Source of the DNA: Gnetum montanum
Taxonomy: Eukaryota > Streptophyta > Gnetopsida > Gnetales > Gnetaceae
Direction: 5' to 3'
Assembly (NCBI GenBank): GCA_015680685.1
Contig: MNCI01022583.1
Span: 515,408 to 562,764 of the forward strand
DNA length: 47,357 nt
Positions within the stretch are counted from its first letter, which is position 1; each line of letters begins with the position of its first letter. Below, in pieces: positions 1 through 9,627 of the stretch. The translations under genes were made by a program, and so were the position numbers. Under the pieces are notes generated by a model. It was not told the DNA's origin. It made no database searches and saw only the letters and a list, made by a program, of their open reading frames with translations.

Positions 1-1003
1 CTAAGTCCATCCACGAGATGGTGTAGTTGATCCCGCTGCAAATAACCATGGCCAGGGCAATGATGTAATAGTGCGTAATAGCGGCCCATGGTAGCATCCA
101 AGGGTTCATGATTTTCTTGCTTCCATCCTTGGATTTTCTTTTGCAAGTTAGATGCTCAAGAGTATGCTTGGTACTTATCATTAAACAGTTCTAACATTGT
201 ACTTCACCTTTGGATGGATTCTGGTTCTAAGGACCGGTACCAGCTTTCAACTTCTTTCACTAGTGTCCTTGGGAACAACTTTAGTTTTTGCCATTTTTTT
301 CTATTTTTTGTAAGGCACATGCATCGTGGAATGCTTGTAAATGATTTTGAGGATCAGTGTTGTATCCCCCTTCAAATCGTGGGATGTTGTTCATGTCTAA
401 CCTCTTGATCCTACTATCCTTTTGGTGCCTTGTTGGAACTCTTACGGCCTCCATTATATCTAGCATGCTTCTAGTTGCAAGTAGGGGTTCTTCGTGATCA
501 TCTCGTTCATAGCATCTATGGTGTCTATGTGGTTCCCTACTCTCCCTTCTTCTATGCCTTGATTCCTTAGAGTGCCCTCGTCCTCGTTCTTGGCTATCTC
601 GTCGATGTTTTTCACTTTTTTTTCCTTTATCCTCACTATTGGTTTTCCTATGACTGCGTCCTGACACTGAAGGAGAGGATGAAGGTGATGATGAAGGTGA
701 AGAAGAAGGAGAACCATCGCCATGATGCTATTTTCTACCTTCTCTTCAGTGGGCTCGGCCTTGATCGTGTTCACAATCAGAACGTATGCCCTTATCGTGT
801 GTTCGTGTTCCCTTGTTGAACACTTCATGTTCATGGGTATCAGAACCAGGGTTATGAATAGTGGAGTGGAGGTTCTGATACACCACCTCCTGACCATCGT
901 TAGGAGGAGGAACATCGTTTTGTGGGGAACTTGTTGAAGCAAGTTTACCACCCTCAAGTTCACTCAAGATGTGCAGAGCGTTATGGGGCCATTTACCTTT
1001 CAA
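1..1003 (-). pseudogene. gag pseudogene, N-terminal two thirds (family I)
   Basis: Structural gag polyprotein of an Athila/Tat-like Ty3/gypsy element. The N-terminal part (1003-746) aligns with the start of the visible gag of element E (shared PQNDVPPPNDG / SRDVPPLNESE region). It is followed by a strongly basic Arg/Ser/His/Glu-rich stretch near 660-500. Then come the conserved EPLLATRSM and DMNNIPRFEGGY motifs, LQAFHDACALQ, and the core capsid-like gag domain with EVESWYRSLEP (about 245-200). The reading frame changes at least twice and contains stops, so it is non-functional. The gag continues past position 1 up to a PGHGY-type motif near 50-70. The start codon is uncertain; 1003 is where recognisable homology begins. 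Confidence 0.85.
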
Positions 1004-1504
1004 GGATGTGCGGTATCTCTTCTGTCACAAGTCCCTTTGACATTGCGCTTTTGTGGGATGATAGTCCCTTGTGTCATGATCGCATGCAACATATTCCACA
1101 TATAAAAGTGGCATGCCTATTCATGTGAGAGCACGAAGGAGTATGTTGGGGACTGATCAGTTTGGAGGCAACACTATGTTACCCTCCAAGTCTCTCCAAC
1201 ATAGTTGTTCATCTTGGTGGAGAATAAAGGTGAAATCGGGTACATACTCATTGGGATGAGTATATACCACACAAAACTATTGAGGAAGTAGCGGATCTTG
1301 GTTATGTGTCTTATGCTGCTAACTGCCTCTTGTGTTAGTCCTAGGTGGTGAAGTGCTCTTATGTGAAGAAGAAGACATTTTTGTCTTATTCAGTGTGCGA
1401 TGTACCATTGTCTTATCTTTCTTTGATTAACCCTAAGGATTCGTTCTAACATTCCAATGATATGAATGATTTCCTATGTTCTACGTAGCACACAAACAAC
1501 TAAG
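1004..1504 (-). other. Leader between PBS and gag (family I)
   Basis: This 500-bp stretch lies between the primer binding site and recognisable gag. I see no convincing domain in any frame. An ATG-initiated peptide on the minus strand near 1080 stops after about 29 codons, just before the gag homology. It probably holds the 5' untranslated leader and possibly the degenerate gag start. Confidence 0.5.
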
Positions 1505-1522
1505 TTCCCAGCAACGGTGCCA
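1505..1522 (-). promoter_or_regulatory. Primer binding site, tRNA-Asp type
   Basis: On the minus strand it reads TGGCACCGTTGCTGGGAA, one nucleotide after the LTR end. The plant tRNA-Asp complement used by Athila/Tat elements is TGGCGCCGTTGCCGGGGA; the three differences are all G-to-A or C-to-T. Confidence 0.85.
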
Positions 1523-1523
1523 A

Positions 1524-2325
1524 TGATGAGTGGCGAGGTACCCCTACACTCAACCATACAAATACGAGCGTTTCACGGGCGATCCAATCAAACTCCAAGG
1601 ACTAAGTGCTTACTCGCCTTAATGGAACACTCGGGGTTAATCAATCATTGTCTTCCCAAACTTACTTGTATTGTCATGGTTGTATGGTTAAGTAAGCTTG
1701 AGGTATATGATTTTTTATAGCTTTTATATTTTTTATGTCTTATGCTAATAAAGGAAAGGGAGAAAGAACTAAGTGGCTAAATTATCTTAACTATTTGCTA
1801 GCTAGTTTCTAAATGTTCCTAACACCAGTATCTGTTCCCACTTGCTGTACGCATCTTGAACCAGTGCAACATTGCTAGGATTACCAAATACTAATCGTTA
1901 CTGGGTTACCAAGCGTTACACGTATGCTGGAAGCGGTCGTACTAAGTGTACTTAACTAAGAGAGTTGAAGGTTGAGAGAGATATTAATTAACTAGGAAAG
2001 CATTAAATATTCAACTATAATTAATTACTAATTAGCTTAATCTGGATGTTGTAAGGTTTATCATAAAGTTCATCTTTATTTCCGTACACAAATGTGTGCT
2101 CTGGTACAAATTGCTCAAATAAAGATCCGTTCACTCTATGACTCCTATTGCGGGCACACAGTAATTATTGTAACTCTGGAATGATGAAACTGCAAGAATT
2201 TGGCTAAGGGTCTAAGTCTTACTACCCTTGAGCAAAGGGTGTTGCCTCTTATTTATAGAAGATGAGGCAAGACACAATATCGCGTGGCGGATGCGATATC
2301 GTGTATGCGATATCACGGCTCATCA
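1524..2325 (-). repeat. 5' LTR, family I (802 bp)
   Basis: Complete LTR on the minus strand with termini TGATGAG and CTCATCA. It has a GATATC motif cluster at 2278-2318 (U3), a TATAAATA box at 2250-2257, and a hairpin with arms ATCTTTATT/AATAAAGAT (2072-2126) that contains an AATAAA signal. It lacks most of the 62-bp tandem repeats that lengthen the LTRs of element E. Confidence 0.88.
2250..2257 (-). promoter_or_regulatory. LTR TATA box
   Basis: TATAAATA on the minus strand, just downstream of the GATATC-rich U3 cluster. The same arrangement occurs in every intact LTR of the window. Confidence 0.7.
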
Positions 2326-3417
2326 CACACAAATAGCATAAAATGCATAGTTAAGCAACTACACTACTTTGATTTTTTAACTTTCAATATGTGTGATCAC
2401 TATTCATTGCACACAAGCATATAATTAATGCACAACGCCCTCATGTGCATGTGCCATGAGCTAACCACATGAGTCACCTCTCACTAACAAGGAAAAAGTA
2501 AAAGGAGAGAGGATTTGAACCTACATTGATGCAAACTAACTTGCACCAAATACCAATATTTAACCTTAATTATAATTGAAATGTGTTTACCCAAGCTATA
2601 TAAATTTAAGGCTTACAAAATGATACAAAAGTGCCACAATGCACATCATAAATGATACTTTAATCCCTTAAAATCCTTTATGATGTTAATGAATAAAATA
2701 AAATTAACATAAGAAAAGTCTACATAATTTGCAATGCAGTATAATTTGGTAAAACTTCACTCTGTAATTGTGAAGAATTACTTGCTCGGTTAAAACATGC
2801 AAGTATAATATTTGTATTGGTTACATGTCGTATGAGTTTTAGTAAAGCATCGTATATATGTTTTATAACCTTGGGAAGGGCTGAATACATCCCTTGGGTA
2901 TTGTGATATTAAATTGCAAAAGGACGGGCAGAATGACAGTTGCAAACAGTATGACCAGCATTAATAACGAAGATGCATGGCGCTGCTGTAACTGCATAAA
3001 CCTAGACCGTTTCATATTATGCGTTTTACTCAGAGAGACGGTTGTTTATCATCGTCCACACGATCATTATGGGCTGCCCTGAGTGCCACAGTTGATTTCA
3101 TTTCAGAGAGGTTGCAAAAGAAATAATGGCAATTTCAGGATTATTATCCCAACGCCATTTATGGGCATCGATTTTCTTACTGGAGTGTCTGCCACCTGAT
3201 ATTGCTTCTTGTAGTAGTGAACTAGTGCATGCTAGAAATAACTCCCATCAAATAACATTTTCATTCCTCCACCATTCGCATTTCTTCTTTAGCATTTAGG
3301 GTCCAAGCTATAGCCCCTTATGAAAGCAAGATCACTGTTAGTGAAATAATCTGAGATAAGAGACACAAAGGATCTGCAAGTTCTTGTTCCTGTTTCTGAT
3401 TCTTGTGTCTTGCTATA
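2326..3417. other. Spacer, no gene recognised
   Basis: AT-rich between 2326 and about 2860, then somewhat more GC-rich. A 62-codon frame at 2894-3082 resembles nothing I know. On the minus strand around 2507-2519 there is GGTTCAAATCC, matching a Pol III B box. No good A box or tRNA fold accompanies it, so a SINE is only a weak possibility. Upstream exons of the G3BP-like fragment could lie here, but I cannot identify an NTF2 domain. Confidence 0.5.
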
Positions 3418-3996
3418 ATGGGTTGCTCTCAATCCACGGATGCCACCACCACCAACAGCATAAGATATGAGCTGCTTCACAGTGACAATTCGAGGGGGAA
3501 CATTCATGTGCATAATTTACCACACGAAATCTCTGTTTCAGGGATTGAGAAGGTGTTCGGAAGATTTGGCAAACTGCGGCCAGGATCTGTCACAGTTATA
3601 AAGGAGGTATGAATCCATAAATTTTTCAAATTGGTATGTGCATTATACTTTTTAAGGTTGATTTAAAAAAAGAAGAAGTTTTGAATGGAATTGTCACGAC
3701 GTCCTTGCTGATGCAGCGCTTCGACTGCTCAGCATTCGTTGAGTTTGAAGACTCAAGTTCGACGGCCAGGGCACTGCAGGGGGGTTCTGCTTTTATTAAT
3801 TATCAATTTCATTTCCTTTTCAATTTACTGTAGTTTTTTTCCCCCGTAACATTGGGTGCGTTTGGTTGATAATCTTCTTATGCTGCTGAACTTACAAAAA
3901 ACTTTTTGGGTGATTTTGTTGTTTATGCATTTACAGGCTTCTCCTGTTACAATCTCTGGAAGGTATGTGTACGTCTACATGGAGGATATCAAATAG
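3418..3996 (+). pseudogene. G3BP-like NTF2/RRM protein gene fragment (RRM exons)
   Basis: Three exon-like blocks together encode an RNA recognition motif like the C-terminal RRM of plant G3BP/NTF2-RRM stress-granule proteins. Block 1 (3418-3606) has RNP2-like NIHVHNLP and FGRFGKLRPGSV, and ends at AAGGAG before a GT donor. Block 2 (from 3718 to about 3780) follows a GATGCAG acceptor and carries the RNP1-like AFVEFEDSSS. Block 3 (3937-3996) follows TTTACAG and reads ASPVTISGRYVYVYMEDIK, then a stop. No GT donor after block 2 preserves the frame: the sequence after the CAG is GGGGGTT, and the nearest GT shifts it. No NTF2 domain or RGG tail is visible nearby. The retained introns argue against a processed copy. 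It is most likely a captured or truncated gene fragment, although an intact gene with distant upstream exons is not excluded. Confidence 0.72.
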
Positions 3997-5689
3997 AGAA
4001 AAGAAACTAGCAATATAATGTATCCAGTACGTCTGAAAAATGGAGAATCTAGAATGGGAGGGTTTTGCAAGAAAAATTGTAAAATGGGAAGTTTCAGGGC
4101 AAGAGTTTTTAGTCACGTTAAAGTTGATTTACTTTTGTGATTATAAAAATCTATTTGGGTGTTAGTTTTGATATCTTGTTTTCTGAGATGTAATCTGAAT
4201 TGTGGAGTTGGCAAACTCGGAAATGCCATCCACTCAGAATAGAACCGGACATTTTTTTAAAAAAATAAAAAAGGTCAAGTTTTACTTTAAAAAAATTACA
4301 AAGCGTGAAGTTTTAAAGGATCATCTTATATCGTTTTGGATGCCACAGATTCAAGTTCGGTGACTAAAATTGACACTAACAGATTCAATCTACTAAAATG
4401 ACAATAAAAGAAACAATCTAGTAAAATGATTATTTAAATTGATGAGGTGATGAATACTATAACAGGACTTCAGATGAAGGGCCTGTATTGCTGGTAAACT
4501 GATTTCAAGTTTCGGATGACTGGATTGAATAACTAAATTGGAACATAAAATATATACTTTTTAGGTAGTAAAAATAATAAGCCGGCACGTGACTGTAGTG
4601 GCCAGTGGGGCCTAGCTTTTCATTTTAAATAAAATTTAGAAATTACAACATTGAATTGACATTGTGACGCTTAGCACTCTTCCTTTCATTTTTAATTTTC
4701 CTTAATGGATAAAGAAGTTCCACCCGTCCATGATGTGGTATTTTTAGATTTCCATTTTACATGGAAAGTGGTTACATCCCACAAAACATTACAGACCAAA
4801 ATATTACATGAAGCCCTATGAGGGGATTGCTACGAGGAACTTGTTTCAAACATTAGAATTTCTTTTTGTTTGACTTTTTATTTCGGCGGATTTGATTTCT
4901 ATATTTTCAATCGATGTGAAAATTTTTGTTGATTTTTAAAGGTGGCCAGCAAAAATTTGAGACCTTATTTCTATAATGTTGATTCAACAAGTTTTCCTAA
5001 ACATGTATACAAGTTGGTGGTAGCTGATCTTATATCATAATACGGGCATTCAGATTTTGGCTAATTTGCCTTGTCATTGAAGTCACTTGAATTTATATAT
5101 CATGATATGTGTATTCAAAATTTAGGTTACTTTCCTTTAATTGAAGTTTCACTTTGTAGTTAAATGATGTGATACAAAACAATGACATTCACATTATTTA
5201 TTCTAATTTTTTTCTACTTGTTAAGTTAGGGAATCCTTCAATGGTGCAATGTGCCCTAGATATAGGGTATTTTATACATAAGCAAACAATGTTGATTATT
5301 CATAAGTGGACTCTAGATTTTAATATCCAATTTGAAGAATATTTTCAAGTTTTATGTTTTGTTAAGCTATTTAACCTTCTATTAATTTTTTTTTTCAAAA
5401 AGTAGGGCAAAAAATTAGTAGTCTTCTTAGTCTTATCAAAGTATATGGAATCTATTTTGACATCATCTGATTTTTGTATACATTTCTTTTTATTAAAATT
5501 AATCTTCTTAGCCATAAAAATGAGTTGGTTTTGCAAGGTAGAAATACTTAAATTTAATCAATTACATATTATAATCTTCTTAGTTCTTGCAATTTTTGTC
5601 ATAGCGAAGGACATTTTTTTTAATGTTTGTCTTTTTCTACAAGAAAAAACATACTGAGAAAAAGACAAAAACATTTTGAAGTTGATAAT
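3997..5689. other. AT-rich spacer, no gene recognised
   Basis: Very AT-rich intergenic DNA. The small frames at 5169-5405 and 5445-5657 are low-complexity Phe/Leu/Ile/Lys-rich translations of A/T runs and resemble no protein. It holds homopolymer tracts (around 4253-4275, 5380-5410) and no clear element ends before the LTR at 5690. Confidence 0.6.
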
Positions 5690-5746
5690 TGATGAGTCAT
5701 CAGTTAGCTAGGTTATTTGAAAAAAAATCAACTTTTTGGTTAGCTC

Positions 5747-5925
5747 TGATATCAAGGCTATGACAACAAGGCTTTGATGTCAAGGCTCCAATGTCAAGAC
5801 TCCAACAACAAGGCTCCGATGTCAAGGCTCTAACAACAAGGCTGCGTCGATGAGGCCCCATCGATGTAGCCTCATTGATGTGGTCAATTACATTGACGAG
5901 GCCCCATCGACGTAACCTAGCAATA
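5747..5925 (+). repeat. U3 short-repeat array of element A
   Basis: About ten imperfect copies of an 'ATGTCAAGGCT / AACAAGGCTCC' unit, grading into 'ATCGACGAGGCCCC'-like units, immediately upstream of the TATA box. A related but shorter array (GACATCAAGGCTTTGATGTC) occurs in the LTR of element F near 38640-38670. Probably a promoter enhancer, by position only. Confidence 0.6.
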
Positions 5926-5930
5926 AAATC

Positions 5931-5938
5931 TATAAATA
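5931..5938 (+). promoter_or_regulatory. LTR TATA box, element A
   Basis: TATAAATA directly after the U3 repeat array and about 130 bp before the hairpin region, in the expected order U3-TATA-R. Confidence 0.7.
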
Positions 5939-6689
5939 CGCACTCTTAGCCATGTTTATGCAATTCTTTGGTCAATATAGTAGCCAAACTCTTATAGTTT
6001 TATTTCGTAATCTTAGAGAATAGTTAGTAAGTGCCCGCAATGTGGATTTGAGTCAATTGTATGACATCTTATTCAAGTGGCAATGTACATGGACACATTC
6101 CATGAACAACAATAAGATATAGAAAGATTCTTATTCATTGCAGCACTTTGACTTAGATTAAATTTACTTTTAATGTAATTCCTATTTTAGGTACTTAATT
6201 AATATTTATGTTTCCATGCATATTAATGAATTGGCCGAATGAATGCATCCAGTTTCAAGTGTAAACACATATTCTTTTGGTAACCCCAACAGCGTTATTG
6301 CTTGGTTCACCCAGTAGCATAGTGCTTGGTAATCCCAGTAGTGGACACATGGGGTCAGTACATGTACGACAAGTTGGGAATGGACATTCATTGCCCATAA
6401 GCTAGTTTAGACTCTACTTTCCATTATTAATTAGTTTAAATAATCGATTTCCTTATTATCATTAGGAGTAGCATAAGGCTACAACAACATCAAGAATCAT
6501 ATGCCTCACTTTGGACTAAACCATACTTGACAAAGCTACCACTGGTCCAAGTGGGAAGATAGCGAACTACGATCAAGGCATAACGATCTAGATGCCACAA
6601 CAAGTCCCATCCACAAAATTAGACCAAATTGTGTGTGAATGCTTGTGATTCGTATGGTTGGGCATAGGGGGTACCTCGCTGCGCATCAT

Positions 6690-6707
6690 TGGCACCATTG
6701 CTAGGGA
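6690..6707 (+). promoter_or_regulatory. Primer binding site, tRNA-Asp type (element A)
   Basis: TGGCACCATTGCTAGGGA, one base after the LTR. It differs from the tRNA-Asp complement TGGCGCCGTTGCCGGGGA at four positions, all G-to-A or C-to-T. It is followed by a leader (TTACGATTAGTTATATCATA) also found in elements C, F and G. Confidence 0.85.
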
Positions 6708-6813
6708 CAATGCTAGTTATTACGATTAGTTATATCATACACTATTGATGTAAACACATTAACGAACTATCTTTGGACAAATACTAAGTCACACACATCA
6801 TACACCAACACCA

Positions 6814-9627
6814 ATGTCTCTTTCACAAGGAAGCAATAATGCATCATACGAAGAGAACATTCATTGGAGTGCCAACGAGATATATGTTGAAGAAAATTGG
6901 AGTGACCAACCTCATGCAGGGGTTTCATATGTTCATGACCACATTGATAACACTTAAGGACAACATTCATCTAAGGTAGACAATCCTAGAGAAGATGAAG
7001 TAAGTCCTAGACAAGGAGAGGCCTCAAGGCTTAGGACCTCCTCAAAACTTGAAAAAGATAAATCAAGGGACTATGGGGAACACCATCGAAGCCATGACAA
7101 TCCTTCCAGTTGCTCATTTTCCTCTTCCTCTTCAACATCTAGTTCTAACAAAGATGAATGTAGGTATAGAGATCAAGCTTCACTATGGGGTCAAAATAAG
7201 AATAGAATAGAACCTAAGGGCAAAATCAAAGACATCAAAATGAACAAAAATAAAATCAGCATAATCAAACAAATAGAAATTAAAATTTTCACCATGACAT
7301 GTTTGATGATAGTGAACCCTTGTTGGCCACTAAGAGCCTGATGTAGATCACAGAGGCAATTAAGATACCCCACAAGTATCATAGTGAAAGTCACATAAAA
7401 AGGCTCAATATGAATAATATCCCTAAATTTGTGGGAGGCTATGATTTTGATCCACAACATCAATTACAAGCCTTCCATGATGCCTATGCCTTACAAAATA
7501 TTGAAAATAAGTGGCAAAAGCCTATGCTCTTCCCTAGGACATTAATAGATGAAGTTGAAAGTTGGTATAGATCATTGGAACCAAGTTCCATCCACCAGTG
7601 GTCCACAATGGTATAACTTTTCAATGAAAAATACCAAACCTATGTAAGAATGTCCAACCTAAGAAAACAAATCCAAGGGTGGAAGCAAGAAAATCATGAA
7701 CCTTTGGATGTGGCCTTGGATAGATACTATTTGCTACTACATAGATGTCCCAGTCATGATTTCTCTCAAAAAGAGCAACTTTTCCACATCATAGATGTGC
7801 TTTGTAATGAAATGAGGGAGACCCTTGGCATGTATTCTCAAGGTCAATTATACAAACTAAAAGCCCATAAGATACAAAGGCTAATCGGATAGGTGGCAAA
7901 GAAGAAGGAGAACTATGCAAATGAGAGAATGTAGAGGAACATAACTAGGATCCAACTCTTCAAAGGAAAAGGGTCCATATCTATGATGAGGAAAAAAAGG
8001 TAGTTCTTAATGAGGTGATTTCACAACAAACCTTACCACTACAGCAATCTCTTGATGAATTCTAGGCAAGGCTAGATAGGATGTCAAAGTGGATAAATGA
8101 AAAAGTTACAACTTTCATAGAAACTATAGAGGGAAGGTAACACAAAATGAATTAGGTGATCACAATAAATAGAGGAAGAAGAACCAAGAAACAACTAGGA
8201 AAACTTATCAGCAAATAGGGAAAATGGCTGTAGAAGAAGAGGCTATAGACTCAACCATAGAAGAAGATGATGAATGTGACATCTACCTATATGACTATCC
8301 AAAGGGCTATTGCCCAATCATGTTACATCTACATGAGTATTGGGATTTTGCATTGAATCCCAAGTTTGTACAAAAGCAAATGCCTAGAACATTACCTTTC
8401 TCACAAGGTACTTATAAATAGTCTTACACCCAACCGTACCATCTTAGGGGGACTTCTTACCAGCCTTAACACTATGATCCAACATAGTGGAAAAATCCAC
8501 AGTTGTGGGGGAGGCCATCATCAAACTAGCACTACCCTTATTACCAGCTAAACCCATACGGGTATTATGTTCAACAACCTATTTCGTCGATTGGTTCTAC
8601 TTCCTCTACTTCAAATCACTAATACCACTCCTGAATATCATCAAGGCACAACATCTTTTGAAGAATCACCACCTCACACCTCTCATCCTTCATCATATCC
8701 TCAATATTCTCATACTTCCCTCCACCATATGTCACCACTAGCAACATAGGAAGGTTTAGCACCACGACATCAATGAGAAAATGCCACTTGTGCTAGAACA
8801 TACATAGAAATGATAATGCCAATAGATCTCCATCACAATCTTGGAAACGCCCTTTCTTTAAGATAGTTCCCACATGTAAGCCAAAAACTTGTGGACCTAC
8901 TAACTCATCCAAACTAGCACAATGCCAATCAAGTGCAACACGCTTCCTTTCAGAACCAATGTCCTCTAATCCTATGCAAAGGCCAACATCCATTGTTACT
9001 CCAACACCTGACAGAAACGATGAATTTAGCATTGTGGAGAGACAAAAGAATCCATGCATCACTACTAATAGTAAAGGGTGTAGTTGTGGGCCAAAAATTC
9101 AAAATATTAACGCAACCCACAACAAAGTTCAAGAGCAAGTATGTGAGCAAAAACCAATCTACGTACTAGCCACTAAACTAGAAGACACCTAGTGGCTTGA
9201 AAATGAGAATATAAAATTATTTCAAAGATGCATGGAGGCAACTGATCCACTTACTAGTTTTAGACATAAGAAAATGAACCAAATAGAGGACTTAAATGCA
9301 TATATTTTACACTCTGATTATACACCAAAAAAGGATATTAAACATGAAGACTTGGGGATTAAAATAGAAAACCAAGAAGAAGAAGCAAATACATCTAGAT
9401 CCCCCAAAACGAAAATATCTTCAAGTCTAGATGAAGATACATCTCCAAATGATCCAAACGAGACTATCACCAATGTTAGATGTGCTACAACATAATTAAT
9501 TAAATCAGTAACAGTGATAGATGGAAAATTGATGGTGTATAACTAGGAGATTGTGCAGTCCATCTCCCAAATGTGTAGCCATAAGATTAGTCATGGGGGA
9601 GATGCTCCATCTTGGTTCAAGAACTAA
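6814..9627 (+). pseudogene. gag pseudogene of element A
   Basis: It begins at an ATG encoding MSLSQ followed by IHW and a VSYVHD motif, the same N-terminus as gag of C, F and G. A Ser-rich region (about 7120-7150) follows. Next are EPL-type and NNIPKFVGGYDFDPQHQLQAF motifs (7410-7470) and the capsid-like gag domain (7540-7890) with ESWYRSLEP, RYYLLLHRCP and MRETLGMYSQGQLY. A degenerate zinc-knuckle region CDIYLYDYPKGYC lies near 8277. The C-terminal part (9232-9495) is acidic and differs from C and G. The proposed end is the stop at 9625, in frame with 9232-9495. Several stops and frameshifts break it. I see no protease signature, unlike element E. Confidence 0.8.

Larger units (their letters stand above)
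1..2325 (-). mobile_element. Family I LTR retrotransposon, 5' part (window-edge truncated)
   Basis: Read on the minus strand, this is an LTR (2325 down to 1524), a tRNA-Asp-type primer binding site, a leader and the start of a gag gene that runs off the left edge. The LTR ends are the same TGATGAG...CTCATCA termini found on the other elements in the window. Its U3 shares GATATC-rich sequence and a TATAAATAAGAGG promoter with element E (25942-33417), so I place it in the same family. The 3' half, any protease and the 3' LTR lie outside the window. The right flank CACAC (2326-2330) would be one half of its target-site duplication. Confidence 0.88.
5690..6688 (+). repeat. 5' LTR of element A (999 bp)
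   Basis: Starts TGATGAGTCATCAG and ends GCGCATCA immediately before the PBS. U3 (about 5747-5925) is an array of short imperfect repeats such as GATGTCAAGGCTCC and CAACAAGGCTC. A TATAAATA box lies at 5931-5938. The polyadenylation region carries perfect 8-nt arms ATCTTATT (6066-6073) and AATAAGAT (6111-6118). A paired TTGGTAA-CCC motif lies in U5. Confidence 0.85.

Noticed and set aside
460-1003. Overlapping plus- and minus-strand frames in the gag region (e.g. 460-963 minus, 722-937 plus)
   Set aside because: Shadows of the degenerate gag; they lack any domain and conflict with the aligned gag frame.
2500-2525. tRNA- or SINE-like B box (GGTTCAAATCC on minus strand)
   Set aside because: No convincing A box, no cloverleaf and no poly(A)/T tail or duplication; a single 11-bp motif is insufficient.
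5747-5925. Repeat array resembling a CRISPR
   Set aside because: Units are short, imperfect and adjacent, in a plant LTR U3 upstream of a TATA box; no spacers or cas genes.
9232-9495. A separate gene downstream of gag in element A
   Set aside because: It is in frame with the proposed gag C-terminus and ends near the conserved gag end, so I treat it as part of gag.
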